Source of the DNA: Archivesica marissinica
Taxonomy: Eukaryota > Mollusca > Bivalvia > Venerida > Vesicomyidae
Direction of reading: 5' to 3'
Length of the DNA: 64,000 nucleotides
NCBI GenBank assembly: GCA_014843695.1
Contig: CM026398.1
Location: forward strand, 19,003,543 to 19,067,542
The position numbers and the translations under genes are program-made. Below, one piece after another: positions 1 through 10,800 of the stretch; the stretch's first letter is position 1, and every line of letters starts with the position of its first letter. The notes under the pieces are model-generated. The model made no database searches, was not told the origin of the DNA, and worked only from the letters and a program-made list of their open reading frames with translations.

Positions 1-300
1 ACACTACACATCAGCACACTACACACCAGCACACTACACGTCGACACACTACACGTCAGCACACTACACACCAGCACACTACACGTCAGCACACTACACA
101 TCAGCACACTACACGTCAGCACACTACACATCAGCACACTACACATCAGCACACTACACACCAGCACACTACACGTCGACACACTACACGTCAGCACACT
201 ACACTTCAGCACACTACACATCAGCACACTACACATCAGCACACTACATGTCAGCACACTACAGACCAACACACTACACACAAGCACACTACACGTCAGC
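1..300. repeat. Minisatellite, ~15-bp units (runs off left edge)
   Basis: About 20 tandem copies of cagcacactacacat with C/T and G/A variants (cgt, cacc). The true left end is outside the window. It lies in AASS intron 7 or beyond. Confidence 0.95.
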
Positions 301-429
301 ACAATAGCGAGTGTACACGTGTACGACACATGCTATAATTATTATACTTATACCACAAACAAAATATATTTATTGAGAGTTTATCGTATAACTATCGTAT
401 ATGCATATAAATAGTGTGTGTTTGTGAGG

Positions 430-640
430 TTTTCGTCTTTAACGTCGCAAAAACAGCCACGGTGATATGGCGACTCTCAAGCTATGTTATTGATGGAGGA
501 AGTCCCCAGATGCCAATCGGAGTAGTATTTCTGGCACGGGAAGGCACCAGGGTATAACCACCGACCTGCAAGCGAGCTTGATATATTCCTAACATGATAG
601 CATTTGATACCCTCAGTGGGATGTCACGTAGATAGAGAAG
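430..640 (-). mobile_element. SINE-like family G, copy 1 (degraded)
   Basis: Starts near ttttcgtctttaacgtcgc and includes tatggcgactctcaagct and accaccgacctgcaagc. The same order of blocks recurs at 7686-7905, 16836-17010 and 25300-25505. In better copies the far end reads as a reverse-oriented tRNA head (anticodon-arm and B-box-like bases). This copy is diverged. Confidence 0.5.
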
Positions 641-1035
641 GCATTACAATAGTTTAGTGAAGAACTCTCGACATGCGCAGGAGTCCCATCCATCACTCGG
701 TACTACAATATATATGAGCTGTATTCAGGATATTGCGGGAGAAGTAACAATTATAATATATAACTATACACATTGCCCAAACAAAGACCGATTAGTGCAG
801 AGTACTGTTGTTCATGTTCTGTATCTGAGGGTGCATGGGTGTGTCTACACATAATTCCTTGCACGTTAGCGGTGAAAATAACATTTACATTTGAAATTCC
901 ATGACATACTTCCAGAGTTATCAGTTTCAAATAAGAAAAACACATAAATGAATTGTCGTCTGCTAAAATTATTTGAACTATTTATAGCCTTTATTTTACC
1001 CAGCATGCAAAGAGTTAATCATTTCATTGCCAGGG
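641..1035. other. Unassigned intronic or flanking sequence
   Basis: AT-rich sequence with short chance ORFs on both strands. I recognise no protein family, RNA or repeat here. Confidence 0.5.
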
Positions 1036-1600
1036 GGGTATGTAAGGAAAGCAATGCACACTATAATGGTGTTTTTACAAGGGTGTCTCCAACACATAAT
1101 TATTTCATTGAGGTGTGGGGGGTATCTGGAGGTGTGGGGGTATCTGGAGGTGTGGGGCGTGGGGGTATCTGGAGATGTGTGGGGTATCTGGAAGTGTGGG
1201 GGATATCTGGAGGTGTGGGGAGGTATGTGAGGAAAGCAATGCACACTATAATGGTGTTTTTACAAGGGTGTCTCCTTCACATAATTATTTCATTGAGTGG
1301 GGGGGGTATCTGGAGGTGTAGGTGTATCTGGAGGTGTGGGGGATATCTGGAGGTGTGGGGGGTATGTGAGGAAAGCAATGCACACTATAATGGTGTTTTT
1401 ACAAGGGTGTCTCCTACCCGTAATTATTTCATTGAGGTGTGTGGGGGTATCTGGAGGTGTGTGGGGGTATCTGGAGGTGTGGGGGGTATCTGGAGGTGTG
1501 GGGGTATCTGAGGAAAGGAAAAAGTAATGCGAGCAATAATGGTGTTTTTACATGGATGTGTCCTGCACGTATTCATTTTTATTGATGGGGGAGGGGAATC
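1036..1600. repeat. Compound repeat: ggtgtgggggtatctgga short units within longer repeats
   Basis: A 15-19-bp G-rich unit (ggtgtgggggtatctgga) alternates with a ~90-bp block starting ggtatgtgaggaaagcaatg. The block recurs near 1036, 1228, 1361 and, diverged, 1507. The spacing between blocks varies because the short-unit count varies. The ORFs across it are repeat translations. Confidence 0.9.
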
Positions 1601-1639
1601 TAATATAAACAGCACATTTTGGCACACAAGTCCTGCACA

Positions 1640-1697
1640 CAGGGATTCGGCACGTTTGGGGGTACTAGTATATATATTTAAGTACAGGGATTCTACT
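1640..1697 (+). repeat. Single arm of a dispersed inverted-repeat element
   Basis: The sequence cagggattcggcacgtttgg and the following tactagtatatatat matches one arm of the palindromic element at 48411-48583. Confidence 0.75.
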
Positions 1698-1699
1698 CT

Positions 1700-2195
1700 G
1701 TGGGATGTCAGATTTCGCATTGATCAGTAAAATGGCCCTATCTGAAACAATTTTGTACAAATCTGTCCAAATATAACGCCAATCCCGAGTCTTTATATTG
1801 TTCTTCAAATAAAACACAACTTTAAGCTGCATGCATGTATACTTTGCAAACAATTGCCACAAACATTGGCCATAGCAGGTCACATTTCCATACTAGGACA
1901 CGGGTTCTGTCAGCAACAACAAAAAATCTTCGACGGGAGAGTTTTAACTGTGAATAGCATTATCAATAAAATGTGTTTCCACTAACGTGTAGGTTTATTC
2001 GGCAAAAATGTACGTCAAAAAGAGATTTCGTAGTATTTTCAATTTGTTTTGAAAATTTCTAAAGCGGCGCAATTTGCGTTGAAACGAGCTTTGAAACGAG
2101 CGTTCTGATTGGATTATTAGAATGTAACAAGATGTTTTTTATATATGAAGAATAATCATGGTTCCATTGCTGGCCCTTGGAAACACATTTCAAGC
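1700..2195. other. Unassigned sequence
   Basis: AT-rich and non-repetitive, with no recognisable coding or structural feature. Confidence 0.5.
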
Positions 2196-2198
2196 ATG

Positions 2199-2668
2199 GA
2201 ACCAACGTACCTACCACCACATCACAAGGTAAACCAACGTACCACCACATCACAAGGTAAACCAACGTACCACCACATCACAAGGTAAACCAACGTACCT
2301 ACCACCACATCACAAGGTAAACCAACGTACCTACCACCACATCACAAGGTAAACCAACGTACCTACCACCACATCACAAGGTAAACCAACGTACCACCAC
2401 ATCACACGGTAAACCAACGTACCACCACCACATCACAAGGTAAACCAACGTACCACCACATCACACGGTAAACCAACGTACCACCACATCACAAGGTAAA
2501 CCAACGTACCACCACATCACACGGTAAACCAACGTACCACCACATCACAAGGTAAACCAACGTACCACCACATCACAAGGTAAACCAACGTACCACCACA
2601 TCACACGGTAAACCAACGTACCACCACATCGCAAGGTAAACCAACGTACCACCACATCACAAGGTAAA
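2199..2668. repeat. Minisatellite, 28-bp units (some 32 bp)
   Basis: About 16 copies of aaccaacgtaccaccacatc followed by acaaggta. Some units carry an extra CTAC (32 bp), and an ACGG/AAGG polymorphism alternates between units. Confidence 0.95.
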
Positions 2669-3055
2669 TTATTTAAATGGGTACTTACATGTATTTTGTA
2701 CAAATAGCATTTTGATCACAAGTCCATTAAATCGGTCAATTTGATTAGTTCCGAATATACCGTAGTCATCCAATATATCACATACAAATACTACCATTTT
2801 TTTAGATAGATATTGGCTACAAGAGATCTGTGAGACGGGAACCGTGGATAATCCAGTATGGAACCAATGTACCACCATGGATACGCAAGGGGAAATGATG
2901 AAAGTACAGACCCTCAATCTACTACTTATTTTCTAATAGCAAACAGCATTGTTGCGTCACAGAATGACTTTATAGAAGACATTGTTATATATAAAGCATT
3001 GAAAATAAGATGTAATCAAAGCAACCATCCAGCAACTAGCAGTGTAGAGACATGG
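2669..3055. other. Unassigned sequence beside a TIR element
   Basis: No supported gene. The short motif gttatatataaagcatt near 2985-3001 resembles the dispersed pair at 3590 and 7230. Confidence 0.4.
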
Positions 3056-3295
3056 TTAACCATTTCCCTCATAGAAGCACCTCTAGACGCCATTACCAAT
3101 ACGACATACATTGACAATTTAGTAGCCAAACCAATGTTCATAATTAAGGCCAGAATCTCATGTAGTCCCAGTAATATCTATGGAGGTGGGATAAATATGG
3201 CGACTACTTATCCTATGCATGATAGCTAAATGACTGTTGTTTGTATGGAAATATAATAGTATATTAACCTTAATCTCTATGAAGGAAAGGGTTAA
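3056..3295. mobile_element. Intact TTAA-flanked TIR element (MITE-3)
   Basis: About 240 bp bounded by TTAA on both sides. The left end TTAACCATTTCCCTCATAGA and the right end TCTATGAAGGAAAGGGTTAA are inverted repeats. The interior (aaggccagaatctcatgtag, then atctatggaggtgggata) recurs at 24310-24380 between two arrays. A non-autonomous DNA transposon using TTAA targets is inferred. Confidence 0.85.
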
Positions 3296-3429
3296 TTTTA
3301 GTCCAAATATTTAGACTTGAAATATGTGACATTTTGCTATTAGGGCATTTTTCAAAGTCTAAATGCTAAACCTCAATTACGCGTAGCATATTTTATATTC
3401 TAAGTCGTTTTTATAAATTATTTCTTTTG

Positions 3430-3620
3430 TGAAGACTGCGCAGAAAAAGTGGGAGAATCTCACTAAATGTAAAACACACACACTACAATTTCTCTGCCGA
3501 AATGTGTATGCTTTACATTTCATTATTTGGTCCAACTATTTGATCAAAACGAAACTGAACACATTATATTTTATTGTATTATTGCAGATTGTGTTATATA
3601 TAAAGCAACGATGGACGGCC
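3430..3620 (+). repeat. Dispersed repeat copy a (pairs with 7020-7250)
   Basis: Shares ordered blocks with 7020-7250: gtatgctttacatt, ctatttgatcaa, acattatattt and ttgtattattgcagatt, then a tataaa-rich stretch. Likely two old copies of one transposable element of unknown class. Confidence 0.6.
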
Positions 3621-3984
3621 AGACATACTTCACAAATCCATAGCAATCCTGGGTTGGTTCACAATCAGGCAAGTAGTGCTTAGAATCAGTACTGACAGAA
3701 TCTGCATGACTGTCTTTAAAGACACATACCTGGACGCAAGCAGGTACTCTCTGTGGGTACTGAAGCAACATAGCACTATTGATAAACATGTTATCTCAGC
3801 AGTCAGCACGTACATTATTGATATATGTGGACAAATCATTGATCAATATACAAGTACACATATGTAGTTAACATAATTAGTACAAGCTCGCAATAATCAA
3901 TATATTGTGTACAAATATATGTACAACAAAATGATCAATATAGATTTGTATGCAGAAGCAAAGAAGCAATCAATACACATGTAC

Positions 3985-6936
3985 TTGTGACCAATATATG
4001 TGTACACAGTAGTTAAATAGTAAACAATAGTGGTCCATATATGTGTATATAGTTAAATAGTAGACAATAGTGATCCATATATGTGTACACAGTAGTTAAA
4101 TAGTAGACAATAGTGGTCCATATATGTGTACACAGTAGTTAAATAGTAGACAATAGTGGTCCATATATGTGCACATAGTTAAATAGTAGACAATAGTGGT
4201 CCATATATGTGTACATAGTTAAATAGTAGACAATAGTGGTCCATATATGTGTACATAGTTAAATAGTAGACAATAGTGGTCCATATATGTGTACATAGTT
4301 AAATAGTAGACAATAGTGATCCATATATGTGTACATAGTTAAATAGTAGACAATAGTGGTCCATATATGTGTACATAGTTAAATAGTAGACAATAGTGGT
4401 CCATATATGTGTATATAGTTAAATAGTAGACAATAGTGATCCATATATGTGGACACAGTAGTTAAATAGTAGACAATAGTGGTCCATATATGTGTACATA
4501 GTTAAATAGTAGACAATAGTGACCCATATATGTGTACATAGTTAAATAGTAGACAATAGTGATCCATATATGTGTACATAGTTAAATAGTAGACAATAGT
4601 GACCCATATATGTGTACATAGTTAAATAGTAGACAATAGTGGTCAATATATGTGTACATAGTTAAATAGTAGACAATAGTGGTCCATATATGTGTATAAA
4701 AAAAACAAAACCAAAAATAGTTAAATAGTAGACAATAGTGATCCATATATGTGTATATGTTAGTTAAATAGTAGACAATAGTGATCCATATATGTGTACA
4801 TAGTTAAATAGTAGACAATAGTGGTCCATATATGTGTACACAGTTAAATAGTAGACAATAGTGGTCCATATATGTGTACATAGTTAAATAGTAGACAATA
4901 GTGATCCATATATGTGTACATAGTTAAATAGTAGACAATAGTGGTCCATATATGTGTACATAGTTAAATAGTAGACAATAGTGGTCCATATATGTGTACA
5001 AGTTAAATAGTAGACAATAGTGATCCACAGTAGTTAAATAGTAGACAATAGTGATCCATATATGTGTACACAGTAGTTAAATAGTAGACAATAGTGGTCC
5101 ATATATGTGTACATAGTTAAATAGTAGACAATAGTGTCCATATATGTGTACACAGACAATAGTGGTCCATATATGTGTACACAGTTAAATAGTAGACAAT
5201 AGTGATCCATATATGTGTACACATAGTTAAATAGTAGACAATAGTGATCCATATATGTGTACACAGTTAATAGTAGACAATAGTCATATGTGTACATAGT
5301 TAAATAGTAGACAATAGTGGTCCATATATGTGTATATAGTTAAATAGTAGACAATAGTGATCCATATATGTGTATATAGTTAAATAGTAGACAATAGTGG
5401 TCCATATATGTGTACATAGTTAAATAGTAGACAATAGTGATCCATATATGTGTACATAGTTAAATAGTAGACAATAGTGATCCATATATGTGTACACAGT
5501 AGTTAAATAGTAGACAATAGTGGTCCATATATGTGTACATAGTTAAATAGTAGACAATAGTGATCCATATATGTGTACACAGTAGTTAAATAGTAGACAA
5601 TAGTGGTCCATATATGTGTATATAGTTAAATAGTAGACAATAGTGGTCCATATATGTGTACACAGTTAAATAGTAGACAATAGTGATCCATATATGTGTA
5701 CACAGTAGTTAAATAGTAGACAATAGTGATCCATATATGTGTACACAGTAGTTAAATAGTAGACAATAGTGGTCCATATATGTGTACATAGTTAAATAGT
5801 AGACAATAGTGATCCATATATGTGTACACAGTTAAATAGTAGACAATAGTGATCCATATATGTGTACACAGTAGTTAAATAGTAGACAATAGTGATCCAT
5901 ATATGTGTACATAGTTAAATAGTAGACAATAGTGATCCATATATGTGTACATAGTTAAATAGTAGACAATAGTGATCCATATATGTGTACATAGTTAAAT
6001 AGTAGACAATAGTGGTTCATATATGTGTACACAGTAGTTAAATAGTAGACAATAGTAGTCCATATATGTGTATATGTTAGTTAAATAGTAGACAATAGTG
6101 ATCCATATATGTGTACACAGTTAAATAGTAGACAATAGTGGTTCATATATGTGTACACAGTAGTTAAATAGTAGACAATAGTGGTCCATATATGTGTACA
6201 TAGTTAAATAGTAGACAATAGTAGTCCATATATGTGTACATAGTTAAATAATACACAATAGTGATCCATATATTTGTACATAGTTAAATAGTAGACAATA
6301 GTGGTCCATATATGTGTATATAGTTAAATAGTAGACAATAGTGGTCCATATATGTGTATATAGTTAAATAGTAGACAATAGTGGTCCATATATGTGTATA
6401 TAGTTAAATAGTAGACAATAGTGGTCCATATATGTGTATATAGTTAAATAGTAGACAATAGTGATCCATATATGTGTACATAGTTAAATAGTAGACAATA
6501 GTGGTCCATATATGTGTACACAGTAGTTAAATAGTAGACAATAGTGGTCCATATATGTGTACACAGTAGTTAAATAGTAGATAATAGTGGTCCATATATG
6601 TGTATATGTTAGTTAAATAGTAGACAATAGTGATCCATATATGTGTACACAGTAGTTAAATAGTAGATAATAGTGGTCCATATATGTGTACACAGTTAAA
6701 TAGTAGATAATAGTGGTCCATATATGTGTACACAGTTAAATAGTAGATAATAGTGGTCCATATATGTGTACACAGTTAAATAGTAGATAATAGTGGTCCA
6801 TATATGTGTACATAGTTAAATAGTAGACACTAGTGACCCATATATGTGTACATAGTTAAATAGTAGATAATAGTGGTCCATATATGTGTACATAGTTAAA
6901 TAGTAGACAATAGTGATCCATATATGTGTACATAGT
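3985..6936. repeat. Minisatellite, ~40-45-bp units
   Basis: Roughly 70 copies of agttaaatagtagacaatag followed by tggtccatatatgtgtaca and a variable catag/cagtag linker. The G/A of tggtcc/tgatcc and the linker length vary. An A-rich interruption sits at 4697-4718. It lies 3' of the last visible AASS exon. Confidence 0.97.
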
Positions 6937-7019
6937 ATTCTTTGTGCATTTCTAGACATGTGGAAAACTTGACATACATTTATTTGGCCTATAAGCGGTT
7001 AAATTAATTTTCTGTCTGA

Positions 7020-7270
7020 TGCTGTCAAGTTCTAAAAACTTATTACAAACACAAAATAAACACATACAAAGTATGATCTATTATGGAAAATATAAAACCA
7101 CATATATTGCACTGTGCATGTGCGTAATGTCTCCACTGAAAAGTGCATGCTTTACATTTGCTATTTTGTCCCTCTATTTGATCAATACAAAGTTGCGTAC
7201 ATTATATTTGTATTGTATTATTGCAGATTCTGTGAGATATAAACAAACTATAGCGGAAAATAGAAATGTC
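7020..7270 (+). repeat. Dispersed repeat copy b (pairs with 3430-3620)
   Basis: A diverged copy of the element at 3430-3620 with the same block order. The two copies flank the 40-45-bp array, one on each side. Confidence 0.6.
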
Positions 7271-7274
7271 AGGA

Positions 7275-7685
7275 CAATGAGTCTTCTGGGATTTTAATTG
7301 GCATGTTAATTACCCCTTTTGGGTCTTCACTATCGGCGCTTACCTCTTTTGATATTAGCTGTTTTGTGTTATTCGATAATCTATTTATTGATGTAAAAGA
7401 AATGACGAAGCAGCATAAAAATTTTAAGTTATGATTAAAAAACATTGTTTTTTGGACGGAAAATGGAGGGCAGCCAACAGTGATCGATATATGTGTGTAT
7501 ATAGTAGTACTAGAATAGTTATCAATATAATTTATGTGTGCACAGCAGGGTATCTTGTCCACAATATATTGGTACTTTAAAAATCCCGCCCCCTCATCAC
7601 TTTCTGTCTTTGCAAGAATTAAATGACCACTACCGCATCATTATCCACTGTTTTCAAATTTGGTAAAATTTTATATTTCAAACTT
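7275..7685. other. Unassigned sequence with degenerate edge of the 40-bp array
   Basis: No recognised gene. Near 7470-7545 there are degenerate pieces related to the array (gtgatcgatatatgtgtgta, tatagtagtactagaatag). Confidence 0.4.
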
Positions 7686-7905
7686 GTTTTGGGGTTTAAA
7701 GTCGCACCAACAGCTTAGGTAATATGGTGAAGCTCCAGTTAAAGCAAGACCATGTGTGCCACTCCGCGCAGTATTTCAGACACAGAGGGACACTCAGGTT
7801 GAACCACTTACCTAGGTAGGACAGCTTTCTCACTTCCAACAAATTCGACACACCCTATTGGGAATTGAGGGGCCAGCGATGTGAATGACCGTAGCCATTC
7901 GACAA
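7686..7905 (-). mobile_element. SINE-like family G, copy 2
   Basis: Begins ggggtttaaagtcgcaccaa and continues with the atatggtgaagctccagtt and ttgaaccacttacc blocks shared with the other family-G copies. It ends at a low-quality reverse tRNA-like head. Confidence 0.55.
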
Positions 7906-7925
7906 CGAAGGCCCCCAATTCAAAA

Positions 7926-9765
7926 GTGTGTATGTTGTAGAACTCTATTCCCTGTATCCAGTAACTAAACCCATTAACATTTATACAAAAATTGTGTATG
8001 TTGTAGAATTCTATTCCCTGTATCCAGTAGCTAAACCCATTAACATTTATACAAAAATTGTGTATGTTGTAGAACTCTATTTCCTGTATCCAGTAGCTAA
8101 ACCCATTAACATTTATACAAAAATTGTGTATGTTGTAGAACTCTATTCCCTGTATCCAGTAACTAAACCCATTAACATGTATACAAAAATTGTGTATGTT
8201 GTAGAACTCTATTCCCTGTATCCAGTAGCTAAACCCATTAACATTTATACATAAATTGTGTATGTTGTAGAACTCTATTCCCTGTATCCAGTAGCTAAAC
8301 CCATTAACATTTATACATAAATTGTGTATGTTGTAGAACTCTATTCCCTGTATCCAGTAACTAAACCCATTAACATTTATACATAAATTGTGTATGTTGT
8401 AGAACTCTACTCCCTGTATCCATTAACTAAACCCATTAACATTTATACATAAATTGTGTATGTTGTAGAACTCTATTCCCTGTATCCAGTAACTAAACCC
8501 ATTAACATTTATACATAAATTGTGATGTTGTAGAACTCTACCCCTATCCATACTAAAATGTGTATGTTGTAGAACTCTACTCACTGTATCCATTAACTAA
8601 ACCCATTAACATTTATACATAAATTGTGTATGTTGTAGAACTCTATTTCCTGTATCCAGTAACTAAACCCATTAACATTTATACATAAATTGTGTATGTT
8701 GTAGAACTCTATTCCCTGTATCCAGTAACTAAACCCATTAACATTTATACATAAATTGTGTATGTTGTAGAACTCTATTCCCTGTATCCAGTAACTAAAC
8801 CCATTAACATTTATACATAAATTGTGTATGTTGTAGAACTCTACTCCCTGTATCCATTAACTAAACCCATTAACATTTATACATAAATTGTGTATGTTGT
8901 AGAACTCTATTCCCTGTATCCAGTAACTAAACCCATTAACATTTATACATAAATTGTGTATGTTGTAGAACTCTACTCACTGTATCCATTAACTAAACCC
9001 ATTAACATTTATACATAAATTGTGTATGTTGTAGAACTCTATTTCCTGTATCCAGTAACTAAACCCATTAACATTTATACATAAATTGTGTATGTTGTAG
9101 AACTCTATTCCCTGTATCCATTAACTAAACCCATTAACATTTATACATAAATTGTGTATGTTGTAGAACTCTATTCCCTGTATCCAGTAACTAAACCCAT
9201 TAACATTTATACATAAATTGTGTATGTTGTAGAACTCTATTCCCTGTATCCAGTAGCTAAACCCATTAACATTTATACATAAATTGTGTATGTTGTAGAA
9301 CTCTATTCCCTGTATCCAGTAACTAAACCCATTAACATTTATACATAAATTGTGTATGTTGTAGAACTCTACTCCCTGTATCCATTAACTAAACCCATTA
9401 ACATTTATACATAAATTGTGTATGTTGTAGAACTCTATTCCCTGTATCCATTAACTAAACCCATTAACATTTATACAAAAATTGTGTATGTTGTAGAACT
9501 CTATTCCCTGTATCCATTAACTAAACCCATTAACATTTATACATAAATTGTGTATGTTGTAGAACTCTATTCCCTGTATCCAGTAGCTAAACCCATTAAC
9601 ATGTATACATAAATTGTGTATGTTGTAGAACTCTATTCCCTGTATCCAGTAACTAAACGCATTTATAAAAAATTCATTGAATATATCAATTTCTGATCCT
9701 GAAACCCCATTAACATTTATACAAAAATTCATTGCAAATATCAATTTCTGATCCTGAAAACGTTA
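7926..9765. repeat. Minisatellite, 66-bp units
   Basis: About 26 copies of a 66-bp unit beginning attgtgtatgttgtagaact and containing ctaaacccattaacatttat. One unit near 8520-8560 is collapsed. At the right end (9655-9765) a related longer variant adds caatttctgatcctgaaa twice. The unit length is a multiple of three, so in-frame repeat ORFs appear by arithmetic. Confidence 0.97.
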
Positions 9766-9885
9766 CGTTGTATGGCATTTCATCATTTTTCACAATTAAG
9801 ATTGATGTTGCACCAAGGTCATCATAATCTCTCATATTAATGAAATTTATTCGAATTTTCAAAGTTAAATATAATAAAGTGTTTG

Positions 9886-10140
9886 CTTATTATAGTGTCG
9901 CCCCTATTTAAAGGGGGCCAGCCATTACTGGCTTACGAGACCTTTTTCTATGAACATCAGTACTTCCCAAATCCTATCCTTAAAGACAAGGCGCCAGGCT
10001 GACAGGCAATCGGTAACCATTATTATTATTAACTAGCTGGCAGCTCACCAACCGGCCATATCAGAATGAACCCCTGATGAGGTTTGAACCTTCAACCTCC
10101 CACTCCATAGGCGGATACAATTACCATTAGGCCACAGAGA
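9886..10140 (-). mobile_element. tRNA-derived SINE family E, copy 1
   Basis: The reverse complement reads tggcctaatggtaattgtat, then a B box (ggttcaaacctcatcagg), a body, and the tail agggggcgacactataata. The same layout is at 51299-51545 on the plus strand. Confidence 0.85.
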
Positions 10141-10174
10141 ATGTATAATACTAATCAACACTATGTTTAAACTT

Positions 10175-10231
10175 TATTTATTTTACAACGATTGCGAAGC
10201 AAGTTTTAACAACTTATATTAATCATTCTCG
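10175..10231 (-). mobile_element. SINE family B, 3' fragment
   Basis: Matches the 3' end of family B in reverse (gattgcgaagcaagttttaa, aacttatattaatcattctc). The head is missing. Confidence 0.7.
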
Positions 10232-10249
10232 TTGGCGCGGATGAAAGCA

Positions 10250-10407
10250 TATGTGTGGTCATTCATGTGGGAGGAAACCGGAGTACCCGGAAAAACCCAC
10301 CTGTCCGATCTGGCGACCACCGTACCATCTCACATACTTCCCGGTCCGAGGATCGAACCCGGGTTGCATTGGTGAGAAGCAAGTGCGCTAACCACTGTGC
10401 TAATCAG
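10250..10407 (-). mobile_element. tRNA-derived SINE family F, copy 1
   Basis: The reverse complement has an A-box-like ttagcacagtggttagcgca, a B box (ccgggttcgatcctcgg) and a body with the motif gaggaaaccggagtacccgg. The head is shared with 19029-19126. Confidence 0.8.
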
Positions 10408-10525
10408 ACACTAATCGACACTAAGTACAGAGGACTTTACAATTACATGGTTTGTTCTGGATATAATTATGTTGAGCAACCAGGCTGACAGGTAGGAATA
10501 TACATATTTAAGCAGCGAAACATAC

Positions 10526-10800
10526 CTTTCAGTTTCAAGATTGAGCTCCGCATCATAAAGACAGAAAGGTTTATCTATGGTCGTGCAATCCTTCATAAAC
10601 TCAATAGACCCGCCCGGGTCGGCAGATATATCACACAGCGAGATCAGGCGGTGGGGCAGCTGAGGACAGCCACTACTGGATGGGATCCACGGGAACTCCT
10701 GGGCACGCAGTAACGTTTTGGCATCGGGAATGGTGAGCAGCCGGGGAGAGTTCGGTGCCCAGTATATGCCGTTTATAATACATGATGAATACGGAGCAAT
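10526..10800 (-). CDS. AASS: AASS coding exon 7 (last AASS exon in window)
   Basis: This 275-bp exon (91 codons plus 2 bases, phase 2) starts [14 protein letters not shown] after a ctcctttcag acceptor. It contains [14 protein letters not shown] and [14 protein letters not shown], and ends at a gtatgtt donor after LETE. CDISAD..GSIEFM is one of the most conserved blocks of LKR, near its junction to the linker and SDH domain. No following exon can be recognised between here and the left edge, so intron 7 is at least 10.5 kb. Confidence 0.94.

Noticed and set aside
948..1720. ORFs rich in Gly/Val/Trp or Pro/His near 1-1.7 kb
   Set aside because: They follow the G-rich compound repeat on either strand, with no family match.
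1..9765. CRISPR-like regular repeats
   Set aside because: Units are directly tandem with no unique spacers, and the host is a eukaryote; these are minisatellites.
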